Source: Actinomadura graeca
GTDB taxonomy: Bacteria; Actinomycetota; Actinomycetes; Streptosporangiales; Streptosporangiaceae
DNA length: 64,000 nucleotides
NCBI RefSeq assembly: GCF_019175365.1
Contig: NZ_CP059572.1
Coordinates: forward strand, 186,001-250,000
Reading direction: 5' to 3'
Shown: positions 47,708 through 56,597 of the stretch, piece by piece
Layout of the letters: the number at the start of each line of letters is the position of its first letter
Numbering within the stretch: the stretch's first letter is position 1
Made by a program: the position numbers and the translations under genes
The notes under the pieces: model-generated
The model's database searches: none
What the model saw: the letters and a program-made list of their open reading frames with translations, nothing else
What the model was told of the DNA's origin: nothing

Positions 47708-48229
47708 ATGGACGACGAGGCCCGCCTGTGGGCGATGCTGGAGACGGCATGGGAGCCCCTGGGTGCCGAGGTCGCCCGCGCACGGCGTGACCTCGCGCAC
47801 CGCACGCCGACAGCCGGTGAGGAGCTGTGGGGGAAGCCGCCCCTGTCGGTTGTCGAGGGGGCACTGAGCGGCTTCCTGGAGAATCTGGCCGCCGCCGGCC
47901 GGGACCTGCCGGCCGAGGAGCTGACACGCATGGACCGCGTGGTCGAGCGGCTGCTGCACGACATCGACCGCGCCGACGTCCACGCCGTGACCGACGGCTC
48001 CGATGACGGCTTCCTCTATGCGCGCGGCTTCATCGTCGCGCTGGGCGAGGAGTTCTACACCGCCGTGACCCGCGACCCGCACATGGCGGTGCTGGACGCC
48101 GAATGCGAGCGCATGTGCTACTTCTTCGCCCGCCTGCACAATGAGCGCTTCGGCGACTACCCCGACACCGGCTCGGGCATCAGCCGGGAATCGTGCTCCA
48201 ACCCCGAGGGATGGCCGGCCTCCGCCTGA
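47708..48229 (+). CDS. DUF4240 protein
   Basis: A 173-residue protein; ATG 47708 behind GAGGGAGGAG. The pattern LWAMLETAWEPLG, LDRVVERLLHDIDRADVHAV-like helices and DGFLYARGFIVALGEEFYTA matches DUF4240, a family often encoded in actinobacterial toxin-immunity or stress loci. Function unknown. Confidence 0.75.
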   Translation: MDDEARLWAMLETAWEPLGAEVARARRDLAHRTPTAGEELWGKPPLSVVEGALSGFLENLAAAGRDLPAEELTRMDRVVERLLHDIDRADVHAVTDGSDDGFLYARGFIVALGEEFYTAVTRDPHMAVLDAECERMCYFFARLHNERFGDYPDTGSGISRESCSNPEGWPASA

Positions 48230-48315
48230 CCGGACGCCCTCCATCCGGCCCGCCGGGCACCGCCCACCGCCCCGCGGGCGCGTCGTGATCGGCGTGACGG
48301 GGGCGGCGTGCGCTG

Positions 48316-48879
48316 TCAGGGCGTGGTGCGCAGCGTGGCCAGAGCGGTGGACCAGGAGACGAGCTGGTCGAGGGTCCTGGCGAGCGCGACGGCCTGGTGG
48401 TCACCGGGGGAGAAGTCGGTGAAGCCGACGAAATCGGTGTGCATGCTCAAGGCGACCTGCGCGGAGACGTCGGCGATCTGCAGGGCGCCCAGGACCGGAC
48501 GCAACGCCTCGACGGCGCGGACACCCCCGTCGACGCCGTAGGACACGAACGCCGCCGCCTTGTTGTTCCACTCGGCGTAGACCCGGTCCAGGGCGTTCTT
48601 CAGGGTGCCGGGGGCGGAGTGGTTGTACTCGGGGGTGACGAAGACGAACCCGTCGTACCCGGCGACCGTCGCGGCCCACGACCGGGTGTGCTCGCGGGTG
48701 TAGCGGCCGCTGGCCGGAGGCATGGGCTCGTCCAGGTCCGGCAGGCCGATCTCGGCGAGGTCGACCAGCGCGAAACCGGCATCGTCGCGTTGGGCGGCCT
48801 GCTTGAGGACCCAGTCGGCGACGGCCTCGCCGCGGCGGCCGGGCCGGGTGCTGACCAGCACCACAGCGATCTTGATCAT
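48316..48879 (-). CDS. NADPH-dependent FMN reductase
   Basis: A 187-residue flavodoxin-fold protein: phosphate loop VSTRPGRRGEAVADWV, and VTPEYNHSAPGTLKNALDRVYAEWNNKAAAFVSYG, the full family signature. It may supply reduced flavin or reduce quinones. It is followed upstream by a flavoprotein monooxygenase gene in the same direction. Confidence 0.92.
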   Translation of the reverse strand: MIKIAVVLVSTRPGRRGEAVADWVLKQAAQRDDAGFALVDLAEIGLPDLDEPMPPASGRYTREHTRSWAATVAGYDGFVFVTPEYNHSAPGTLKNALDRVYAEWNNKAAAFVSYGVDGGVRAVEALRPVLGALQIADVSAQVALSMHTDFVGFTDFSPGDHQAVALARTLDQLVSWSTALATLRTTP

Positions 48880-48953
48880 GTGCGTGTCTCCTTTGCGGCG
48901 AAGGGGGCGTCGACGGCCGTCTCCAGCCGCCCGGGCTCCCGGCGGCGGGAACG

Positions 48954-50093
48954 TCAGTGCTGCTCGTGGCCGGAGAACATGTCGACCACGCGGGCGATGG
49001 GGTCTGGGCCGAACATCAGCTCCAGCGATGCCGCCGACCCGATGGCCGAGTCCTCGCTGCGCGGGAACAGCGCCTCCTCGTAGGCGGTCAGAGCGGCCTC
49101 GACGTCGCCGGGATGAGCGGCGACGGCCAGGCCGAGCTCGGCGCCGTCCAGCATCGCGTGGTTGGCGCCCTCACCGGCGAACGGCGACATCAGGTGCGCG
49201 GCATCGCCCAGCAGCGTCACCCCGGGCACCCGGTCCCAGCGGTGGCCGACGGGCAGCGCGTGGATGCGGCGCGGCACCAGGGCGCCGTCGGCCTCGGCGA
49301 TCAGCGCCCGGAACACCGGATCCCAGTCGGCGAAGTGGGCCATCACGGCGCCCTTGGCGGCGTCGGTGTCGCCGAAGTCGATGCCGTCCAGCAGGTCCTC
49401 GGCGGCCCGCAGCGCGGTGTAGACGTGCAGGCTGCCGTCGGGTTCACGGTGGGCGAGGAAGCCGCGCTCGCCGTCCAGGGCGATGAAGAAGCCGACGCCG
49501 ATGAGCCCGGCTCCGCGGGGGTGGCGGGTGTCGGCGTCCCGCAGGTCGAACTCGACGAAGCAGACGCCCGTATAGGACGGCGCTGCGGCCGAGACCAGCG
49601 GCCGGATCCGCGACCAGGCACCGTCGGCGCCGATCAGCAGGTCGGTGGTGACGGTGGACCCGTCGGCGAAGGCCACCTCGTGGCGGCCGCCGTCCAGCGG
49701 ACGGGCCCCGGTGACCCTCCGGCCCCAGCGGACCGTGCCGCCGGGCAAGGAGTCCAGCAGCAGGTCGCGCAGGTCCCCGCGGTCCACCTCGGGACGATCG
49801 CCGGTGCCGTCGTCCTCCTCCTCCCAGACCAGCGTGCCGTCCTTGGTCATCACGCGCATGGCCTCACCGCCCTTGTGGACGATCGCGCGGAAGCCGTCGT
49901 GGAGGCCGGCGGCGTGCAGGGCCTTCTGCCCGTTCACCTCGTGGATGTCGAGCATGCCGCCCTGCGTGCGGCTGCCCCGGTCCGGTTCGAGCTCGAACAC
50001 GGCGGCCCGGACGCCATGGACGTGCAGGACCCGCGCGGCCGTGAGACCGCCGAGGCCGGCCCCGATGATCGCGATGGGGTGGTGGGTGCTCAT
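48954..50093 (-). CDS. FAD-dependent monooxygenase, TetX-like
   Basis: A 379-residue protein from ATG 50093 behind GAGGAG. The Rossmann loop is IAIIGAGLGGLTAARVLHVHG, the central motif DLLIGADGAWSRIR and the C-terminal FAD motif VTLLGDAAHLMSPFAGEGAN. The layout and QGGMLDIHEVNGQKAL segment are close to TetX-type monooxygenases, which hydroxylate tetracyclines, but the natural substrate here is unknown. Divergent from a double TetR regulator. Confidence 0.88.
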   Translation of the reverse strand: MSTHHPIAIIGAGLGGLTAARVLHVHGVRAAVFELEPDRGSRTQGGMLDIHEVNGQKALHAAGLHDGFRAIVHKGGEAMRVMTKDGTLVWEEEDDGTGDRPEVDRGDLRDLLLDSLPGGTVRWGRRVTGARPLDGGRHEVAFADGSTVTTDLLIGADGAWSRIRPLVSAAAPSYTGVCFVEFDLRDADTRHPRGAGLIGVGFFIALDGERGFLAHREPDGSLHVYTALRAAEDLLDGIDFGDTDAAKGAVMAHFADWDPVFRALIAEADGALVPRRIHALPVGHRWDRVPGVTLLGDAAHLMSPFAGEGANHAMLDGAELGLAVAAHPGDVEAALTAYEEALFPRSEDSAIGSAASLELMFGPDPIARVVDMFSGHEQH

Positions 50094-50213
50094 CGGCTCC
50101 TCCAAGAAGACCGCCTCCGGGAACGGAGCAGGAACGGGTACAGTAGTGATGTCACTCAAAAACCATAACAGCTTTACTTAGGGAGTGGTTACGCGCCCCG
50201 GTAGGATGGGGGC

Positions 50214-51467
50214 ATGACCGAGGTCACGACGGGACGCCGCGAGCGCAAGAAGGCCCGCACCAGGCAGGCGATCGCCGACGCCGCGCTGGCGCTGTTCCTG
50301 GAACGCGGCTTCGACCAGGTCACGATCAAGGACGTCGCCGAAGCCGCCGACATGTCGACCAGCGGGCTGTTCAAGCACTTCCCGACCAAGGAGTCCCTGG
50401 TCTTCGGCCAGGAGGACGACGTCCGGGCCGGCATCGTCTCCGCCGTCCAGGACCGCCCGGAGGGCACACCCGTCCTGCGGGCCCTGCGGGACTGGCTGCT
50501 GCGCCACACCCGCCGCGAGGCCGGCGACCCGCGTGCCGCCGCGTTCACCGACCTGGTCGCGCGCACCCCGGCACTCGGCGACCACGCCCGCCGCATGTGG
50601 CTGCGGCACGAAGCGGACCTGGCCGAGGCGATCCGCCGGGCGGGGCCCGACGCCCCCGGCGCCGGCATCGCCGCCCGGGCCGTCGCCCGGTTCGCCCTCG
50701 ACCGCGCCCGGCCCTGGAACCCCCACGACCCCCGCGCCGAACTCGACGCCGCCTTCGCCCTCATCGCCGGAGGCTGGCCCGCCCCCGAACTGCGCGACCG
50801 GCCGCACGACCGGCCACGGGCGCCGGCCGCCCAGCCGTCACCGTCCCGCCCCCCGGGGCTGCGCGAACGCAAGAAGGCCCAGACCCGCCGGGCCATCACC
50901 CGGGCCGCGCTGGAGCTGTTCGCCGCACGCGGCTACGACGACGTCGGGGTCCGCGAGATCGCCGACGCCGCCGACACCTCGATCGCGACCCTGTTCACCT
51001 ACTTCCCCGACGGCAAGGCCAGCCTGGTCTTCCCCGGCGACCGGGCCGACCACATCGCCGCGCTGGTCCGCGCCGTCCACCACCGCACCCCCGGGCAGAC
51101 CGTCGTGCGCGCCGTCCACGGCCACATGACCGGACGCGGCCCCTTCGTGACCGACCCCACCCCGGACGGGCAGCGCGCCCTGGACCTGGTCCGCGCCACC
51201 CCCGAACTGAGCGACTACGCCCTGCGCTCCTGGACCGCGACCCAGGACGCCCTCGCCGCCGCCATCGCACGTGAGGCCGGGTTGCCCGGCGACGACCTCA
51301 CCGCCCGCCTCCTGACCCGCTACCTCTTGCTGATCCCCGACCTCGCCACCACCGCCGACGCCGACGCCCGCCGCACCCTGGACGTCGTCACCGGCCTCCT
51401 CGAACGCGGATGGCCGGCCGCGCTCACCACCCCGCCACGCCCGGACGAGCCCGCCGAGGATCACTAG
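50214..51467 (+). CDS. Tandem TetR-TetR fusion regulator
   Basis: A 417-residue protein with two complete TetR units. The first HTH is RRERKKARTRQAIADAALAL...FERGFDQVTIKDVAEAADMS-like near residues 5-60; the second is RERKKAQTRRAITRAALELF and VREIADAADTSIATLF near residues 213-270. Both keep a ligand-domain-like half after the HTH. A single chain with two DNA-binding domains may bind a full operator as a monomer. It is divergent from the flavoprotein genes and likely controls them. Confidence 0.9.
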   Translation: MTEVTTGRRERKKARTRQAIADAALALFLERGFDQVTIKDVAEAADMSTSGLFKHFPTKESLVFGQEDDVRAGIVSAVQDRPEGTPVLRALRDWLLRHTRREAGDPRAAAFTDLVARTPALGDHARRMWLRHEADLAEAIRRAGPDAPGAGIAARAVARFALDRARPWNPHDPRAELDAAFALIAGGWPAPELRDRPHDRPRAPAAQPSPSRPPGLRERKKAQTRRAITRAALELFAARGYDDVGVREIADAADTSIATLFTYFPDGKASLVFPGDRADHIAALVRAVHHRTPGQTVVRAVHGHMTGRGPFVTDPTPDGQRALDLVRATPELSDYALRSWTATQDALAAAIAREAGLPGDDLTARLLTRYLLLIPDLATTADADARRTLDVVTGLLERGWPAALTTPPRPDEPAEDH

Positions 51468-52669
51468 CCCCGCTGGGCATCCCTGACGAACACGATCCCG
51501 TCATGCCCGGGAAGATGGGCCGGGTCGAGCGGGGCGTAGCCGTAGTAGGGGGACGTGCGGGGAGCGGGCCGCGCGTCGGCGAAAGCGGCCGACAGCCGGC
51601 GGGCGTCGACGACGCAGTGGTCTCCGGGAAGCGCGTACAGCAGCCCTTCGACGGTGTCGGATGGCGGGTCGCCCACGCCCCGGTGCCGGATCGTGCCGAG
51701 GGCCGTGGCCAGGAAGGCATACCCCTCGTCCAGGTGGGCGCTCACGATCGCGCCCGCGCTCCACCATGCGACCGGCAGGCCGCCCATCCGCATCGTGCTC
51801 TCGTCCCGCTGGAGATGACCGTTGTGCCCGTTCACCAGCACCGGCCCCCGCTCGGCGACGGCGAGGAGGTTGGCGGCCATCATCACGTCCCGCTGGCCCA
51901 CCAGCCGTGCCATGCGGCCTGGTGACGTATCGGCCATCCAGTGGTGGTAGCGGAGCAGGCCGGTGGCGGTGCGCCCCCACAGCCGCGCGCGGTGCCAGGC
52001 GTCCCGCGAGGACGCCGCGATCAGGTGCGGCGTCTGCGCGTCAAGGAGGGCCGCCAGGTCTCCGGCGAGCAGCCCCAGCTCCCCGGCCTGAGCCGATCGT
52101 CCCGCGGACCGGGACGGGTCCCTCATCGCGGCGGGATCGGTCCACCGGCCGTCGGCGCCGATCAGGCGGTCGAGCGTCTCGGCGGAGCAGGGGAGCAGGT
52201 CCGCGTCCACATGCGCCGCGAGGTAGCCGTGCAGCGCGGTGAGGGCCTGCCGGGGGCTCGCGGCGTGCGTGATCTCCAGCGGGCCGTCGAAACCGGCGAA
52301 GCGAAGCCGCTCGGACGCCGGACGGCCCTCGTTGTGGGCGCGCATCCACCGCACGAGCTCGCGGTTGGCCGGAAACGCGCCCCACCCGTGGCTGAAACCG
52401 CGCTCCACGACCTCATCGAGGGCGCCCGTCCCCGAGACGACGTAGTCGTCCACGACCTGGCCCATCATGCAGTCGCTCTCGATCGCGATCCACCGGTACC
52501 CCTCGTGCTCGGCGAGCTGCCGGAAGAGGTCGTTGCGCAGGTCCAGCAGGCTGCCCTCGCCGTGGGTGGGCTCGCCCAGGGCGAGCAGCCGCGGCCGGCC
52601 CGGGAGCAGCCCCATGACGGCGTCGGCGTCGGCGGCATGGGCGGTGATGTCCGTGATGCCAATGACCAT
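51464..52669 (-). CDS. Erythromycin esterase-like protein
   Basis: A 401-residue protein from ATG 52669 behind GAGGG. Signature residues are LGEPTHGEGS (His36 region), WIAIESDC, and PVLVNGHNGHLQRDES. These match the erythromycin esterase / succinoglycan-biosynthesis-type fold. Some members hydrolyse macrolides; many do not. Divergent from a MerR-type regulator. Confidence 0.87.
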   Translation of the reverse strand: MVIGITDITAHAADADAVMGLLPGRPRLLALGEPTHGEGSLLDLRNDLFRQLAEHEGYRWIAIESDCMMGQVVDDYVVSGTGALDEVVERGFSHGWGAFPANRELVRWMRAHNEGRPASERLRFAGFDGPLEITHAASPRQALTALHGYLAAHVDADLLPCSAETLDRLIGADGRWTDPAAMRDPSRSAGRSAQAGELGLLAGDLAALLDAQTPHLIAASSRDAWHRARLWGRTATGLLRYHHWMADTSPGRMARLVGQRDVMMAANLLAVAERGPVLVNGHNGHLQRDESTMRMGGLPVAWWSAGAIVSAHLDEGYAFLATALGTIRHRGVGDPPSDTVEGLLYALPGDHCVVDARRLSAAFADARPAPRTSPYYGYAPLDPAHLPGHDGIVFVRDAQRG

Positions 52670-52673
52670 GCCC

Positions 52674-52689
52674 TCAACGGTATCGTTGA
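52674..52689. promoter_or_regulatory. Palindrome in the esterase/MerR promoter region
   Basis: TCAACG and CGTTGA are perfect inverted repeats around GTAT, 5 bases upstream of the esterase start and about 40 bases from the MerR start. Possible MerR-family operator. Confidence 0.5.
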
Positions 52690-52727
52690 ACTTTCGGTTG
52701 AAACTCGACCGCCATATCAGCAGGACC

Positions 52728-53477
52728 ATGGGACGAAACCTTCAAAACGCCGAACGGCTCAGGCCAGTCGATCTGGCCCGCCGGCACGGCCTGTCCACGC
52801 AGGCGATCAGGAACTACGAGGAGGCCGGCATCCTTCCGGCCGCCGGGCGCACGCCCCACGGCTACCGCACCTACACGCCGCTGCACGCGCGGGCTCTGAG
52901 CACGTTCCTGGCCCTGGTGCCCGGTCACGGCCACCGGACCGCGGCGGCGATCATGCGGGCGGTGAACACCGGCGCGGACGAGGACGCGCTGCGTCTCATC
53001 GACGAGAGCCACGCCCGGCTCCTCGGCGACCGGCGGACGCTCCAGGCCGTGGAGGACGCCCTCCGCGACCTGGAGCCGATCACCGCGCCCGGGCCCGGCG
53101 TGAGCTTCATCGGGCCGCTGGCGGCCGAGCTCGGGATCCGGCCCGCGACACTGCGCAAATGGGAGCGCGCCGGGCTGGTGCGCCCGCGCCGCGACCCCCG
53201 GACGGGCTACCGCGTCTACGACGACGCCGACGTGCGGGACGCGCGGCTGGCCCACCAGCTCAGGCGGGGCGGCCACCTGCTGGACCAGATCGCCCCGCTG
53301 ATCGCCCAGGTGCGGGCTGCGGGCGGGCCGGCGCCGCTGGAGGCCGCCATGCGCGACTGGCGCGGCCGGCTGGGCGCCCGCGGGCGGGCGATGCTGGCCG
53401 GAGCCGCGGAACTGGAGACCTACCTGCGCGAGCGCGCACGTCCCGGACCCGCGGTCAGGTCGTCACCCTGGCGATGA
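52728..53477 (+). CDS. MerR-family regulator with two HTH domains
   Basis: A 249-residue protein. The first MerR HTH is VDLARRHGLSTQAIRNYEEAGILP...GYRTYTPL; a second, FIGPLAAELGIRPATLRKWERAGLVRP...TGYRVYDDADV, lies near residues 125-180. This resembles the TioE-type double MerR proteins. It is divergent from the erythromycin esterase-like gene. Confidence 0.88.
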   Translation: MGRNLQNAERLRPVDLARRHGLSTQAIRNYEEAGILPAAGRTPHGYRTYTPLHARALSTFLALVPGHGHRTAAAIMRAVNTGADEDALRLIDESHARLLGDRRTLQAVEDALRDLEPITAPGPGVSFIGPLAAELGIRPATLRKWERAGLVRPRRDPRTGYRVYDDADVRDARLAHQLRRGGHLLDQIAPLIAQVRAAGGPAPLEAAMRDWRGRLGARGRAMLAGAAELETYLRERARPGPAVRSSPWR

Positions 53478-53946
53478 ACGCGGCCAGGTTGAGACGGGCG
53501 CGGGCGACCTTCTCCTCCAGCGACAGCGTCTCGTCGAGGCCCGGGGACGCCTGCTTCTTCCCTCGCAGGAAGAGGGAGCACGCGAGATCGGTGCAGAAGT
53601 ACTGCCCGACCGTGTTGCCCTGGCGCCCGGCCTCACCGGTGCGGCGCGCGGTCATCAGCGACACCCCGCCCCCGGCGTGCGTCGTCAGGCACAGCGAGCA
53701 CATGCTGCGCGCGGTGAAGCCGCGCGCCGAGCCGGTGACCGCCCGCAACGCGATGCCGAGGAGGCCGCCGTCGCGTTCGGCGACCAGGTACGCGCGGACC
53801 GGGGCGCCGGGATCCCTCCAGCCGAGGAAGTCGAGGTCGTCCCAGGGCCGTTCCTGCAGGTCCCGGGGGACGCCCAGGCGCCCGGCCTCGCCCTTGGAGC
53901 AGTTGACGAACGACCGGCGTATCTCCCTCTCGGTGATTGCCCTCAT
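53455..53946 (-). CDS. FBP-domain protein (FusB-like, EF-G-binding)
   Basis: A 163-residue protein. The C-terminal four-Cys zinc finger is MCSLCLTTHAGGG...GQYFCTDLACSLFLRGKK, followed by a helical end. This is the FBP/FusB family; FusB binds elongation factor G and rescues it from fusidic acid in staphylococci. Actinobacterial members are mostly uncharacterised. It converges on the MerR gene with a 23-base overlap and is divergent from a TetR gene. Confidence 0.88.
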   Translation of the reverse strand: MRAITEREIRRSFVNCSKGEAGRLGVPRDLQERPWDDLDFLGWRDPGAPVRAYLVAERDGGLLGIALRAVTGSARGFTARSMCSLCLTTHAGGGVSLMTARRTGEAGRQGNTVGQYFCTDLACSLFLRGKKQASPGLDETLSLEEKVARARLNLAAFIARVTT

Positions 53947-53963
53947 GCCCCCGAGCCTAAGTC

Positions 53964-53980
53964 GCCTAATATAATTAGGC
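53964..53980. promoter_or_regulatory. Operator between FBP and TetR genes
   Basis: GCCTAAT and ATTAGGC form perfect 7-base arms around ATA, in an AT-rich divergent promoter region. A second, imperfect copy follows at about 53,985-54,001. Candidate TetR site controlling both genes. Confidence 0.65.
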
Positions 53981-54015
53981 AAACGCCTTATTCGACTAAG
54001 CACCTGGGGGTCGCC

Positions 54016-54612
54016 GTGGCACGTGCCGGGATCACCGCGGACCGCATCGCCCGGACCGCGGCGGAACTCGCCGACGAGATCGGCTTCGACGGCCTCACCG
54101 TCTCGGCGGTCGCGCGCCGGCTCGGCGTCAAGGACCCGAGCCTGTACGCGCACATCGAGAACGCGCGGGAGCTGAAGGTGCGGGTGGCGCTGCTGGCGCT
54201 GGAGGAGATGGCCGACAGGGCGGCGGACGCCCTGGCCGGGCGCGCGGGCAGGGACGCGCTGGTGGCCTTCGCCGACACCTACCGCGCCTACGCCCGGGAG
54301 CACCCCGGCCGGTACGCGGCGGCCAGGTACGAGCTCGACCCGGAGACCGCGGCCGCCGGCGCGGGGCCCAGGCACGCGGAGATGACGCGCGCGATCCTGC
54401 GCGGCTACGACCTTCCAGAGCCCGACCAGACCGACGCGGTGCGCCTCCTGGGCAGTGTGTTCCACGGGTTCGTGAGCCTGGAGATGGCGGGCGCGTTCCG
54501 TCACACCCCCCGAGAGACCGGAGCCTCCTGGACCTGGGCGCTGGACACGATCGACTCCGCCCTCAGAAGCCGTCAGGCCCAGGAGCCGCCCGCCGCGACG
54601 CCGGACCCCTGA
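54016..54612 (+). CDS. TetR-family regulator
   Basis: A 198-residue protein from GTG 54016. HTH: ITADRIARTAAELADEIGFD, LTVSAVARRLGVKDPSLYAH; C-terminal TetR_C_33-like helices. Divergent from the FBP gene, with the palindrome at 53,964 between them. Confidence 0.9.
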   Translation: MARAGITADRIARTAAELADEIGFDGLTVSAVARRLGVKDPSLYAHIENARELKVRVALLALEEMADRAADALAGRAGRDALVAFADTYRAYAREHPGRYAAARYELDPETAAAGAGPRHAEMTRAILRGYDLPEPDQTDAVRLLGSVFHGFVSLEMAGAFRHTPRETGASWTWALDTIDSALRSRQAQEPPAATPDP

Positions 54613-54668
54613 CGCCGGACGGCCCGCAAGCGGGAACCGCGGGCCGGGGCGGCCGCAAGGGCGCCGGT

Positions 54669-55728
54669 TCAGCCGCCCCTTCCGCCGAGCGCGTCCTCCA
54701 GGAGTGCCCGCAGCGACTCTCGGTCGACGGGACGGGGACCGGCGCACGGGCGGGCCAGGACGTCGTCGACGACGCCGGGCAGGTCCGCCCCGGAGACGCC
54801 GAGCTCTCCGAGCGTCCGGGGCGCGCCGAGCCGGTCGGCGAGCGCGGCGAGCGCGGTGGCAGGGGAGTCGGTGGTGAGGGCACGCCGCAGTGCCTCGCAC
54901 GCCTCGGGCGCCGAGGCGAGGGTGAACGCGGCGACGTGCGGCAGCATGACCGCGTGCGTCTCCGCGTGGGGCAGGTCCAGCCTGCCGCCGAGGACGTGGC
55001 AGATCCTGTGGTGCAGCCCCATGGTGGCCGCCCCCGCGCACGCCCCGCACAGCCACGCGCCCTGCAGCGCGGTGCCCCGGGCCGCGACGTCCCCCGGGAT
55101 CGGCCATGATCTCCGGGAGCGCCCGGGCGAGGTCGCGGATCCCCCGCTCGGCCAGGGCCGAGACGGCCGGCGAGGCGTCGGCCGCGTACAGCGCCTCGAC
55201 GGCGTGGGCGATCGCGTTGAGGCCGCTGGTCGCGGACACGCGGGCGGGCAGGCCGCGGGTGAGCCCGGGATCGTAGACGACGGCCTTGGGCAGCACGGCC
55301 CGGTCGCGGCCGGTCCGCTTGCGCGCGTCGTCGGTGATCCCCCAGATCGGGGTCATCTCCGATCCCGAGTACGTCGTGGGCACGGCCACCACGGGCAGGC
55401 CGTGCCGCAGAGCGAGCGCCTTGGCCAGCCCGATGGCGGAACCCCCGCCGACCGCGACGAGACCGTCCGCCCCGGCGTCGGCCGCGAACCGGGCCGCCCC
55501 GTCCACCGTCTCGGACGGGACGTGCCTGCGGGCCCGGCAGAACGATCCGGCCGCGAGGTCGCCCAGCAGGTCCCGGGCCCGCCCGGCGAGGGCCGCCTGC
55601 CCCGGCGTGGTGAGGACCACCGCCCGGCGGACGCCGAGACGGCGGACCTCCTCCCCGAGGCGGCGCACCGCGCCGGCGCCGAACGCCACGCGCATCGGCA
55701 GCGCCTCGTAGGTGAACCCGCCGGTCAC
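54669..55728 (-). pseudogene. Maleylacetate reductase (iron-containing alcohol dehydrogenase fold), frameshifted
   Basis: The first 210 codons read as maleylacetate reductase: MRVAFGAGAVRRLGEEVRR, VGGGSAIGLAKALALR, VPTTYSGSEMT, SGLNAIAHAVEAL. At 55,091-55,095 (five C on the plus strand) one extra base breaks the frame; the correct frame resumes as MGLHHRICHVLGGRLDLPHAE and ends at 54,669. Removing one base restores a complete 350-residue enzyme. It would reduce maleylacetate to 3-oxoadipate after the adjacent hydroxyquinol dioxygenase. The homopolymer position points to a sequencing error or recent mutation. Confidence 0.85.
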
Positions 55729-56591
55729 GGGGTCGCCGCCGCGTCGGCGAGGCGCAGGTCGAAGCGCGCGTGACGGAACGGCACCGTGACGCCCAGACGG
55801 GCCGCCTCGTCGGCGTCGTCGGAACCGTCGAAGTCCACGATCAGGTTCCTCCTGACCGCGAAGACGGCGTCGCTGTCGAGGTAGGGGCCGCTGGCCACGA
55901 AGATGTGCGTGGTCACCGGCCGGTATCCGCTCGCGCCGGCGATGAGGTGCACATGCGCGGGCCGGTACGGGTGACGTCCCGCCGCGGCGAGCAGCCGCCC
56001 GACCGGGCCGTCGGTCGGGATGGGGTAGTGGCTGGGCACCACCGTGCGGAACCAGAAACGGCCCCGCTCATCGGTGCGGAACAGGCCGCGGCCGTTGCCG
56101 GGCGGCTGGACGCCGGGCCGCTGCACGTCGTAGAAGCCGTGCTCGTCGCACTGCCACACGTCGACCTCGGCTCCGGCGATCGGCTCGCCGGTGGTGGCGG
56201 TGACCGTGCCGGACACCACGCACGGGGTGCCGGTGCCGAGCAGGTCGATGGAGTCCCCGAGCTCACGCGCGGGGGACTGCACCATGTGGAACGGGCCCAG
56301 CACGGTGCTCTCGGTCCCCGCCGGGTCGGCGTTCATGGTCTCGACGAGCATCGAGATCCCCAGCACGTCCGACAGCAGGACGAACTCCTGCCGGGTGTCG
56401 TCGCACTTCTGCCCGACCGCGGTGAGGAACCCGATCGCCTGCTCCCACTCGCGCAGTGTCGGCCGCACGTCCCGGACCAGCGCGTGCAGATGGCCCGCGA
56501 CCGCGCGCAGGATCTCCCTGACGCGGGGGTCGGCGGCGTCCTCGAAGCTGTCCAGGACGGCGTCGAGGGCCGTGCTCTCAGTGAAGTCCAC
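55725..56591 (-). CDS. Hydroxyquinol 1,2-dioxygenase (intradiol)
   Basis: A 288-residue protein. The N-terminal helical domain (intradiol dioxygenase N) is followed by the beta-barrel core with ligands Tyr154 (HGFYDVQ), Tyr189 (SHYPIPTDGP), His213 and His215 (PAHVHL), which bind Fe(III). It opens the hydroxyquinol ring to maleylacetate; the next gene reduces maleylacetate. ATGA-type overlap with that gene. Catechol 1,2-dioxygenase activity cannot be excluded but the neighbours favour hydroxyquinol. Confidence 0.9.
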   Translation of the reverse strand: MDFTESTALDAVLDSFEDAADPRVREILRAVAGHLHALVRDVRPTLREWEQAIGFLTAVGQKCDDTRQEFVLLSDVLGISMLVETMNADPAGTESTVLGPFHMVQSPARELGDSIDLLGTGTPCVVSGTVTATTGEPIAGAEVDVWQCDEHGFYDVQRPGVQPPGNGRGLFRTDERGRFWFRTVVPSHYPIPTDGPVGRLLAAAGRHPYRPAHVHLIAGASGYRPVTTHIFVASGPYLDSDAVFAVRRNLIVDFDGSDDADEAARLGVTVPFRHARFDLRLADAAATP

Positions 56592-56597
56592 TGACGC

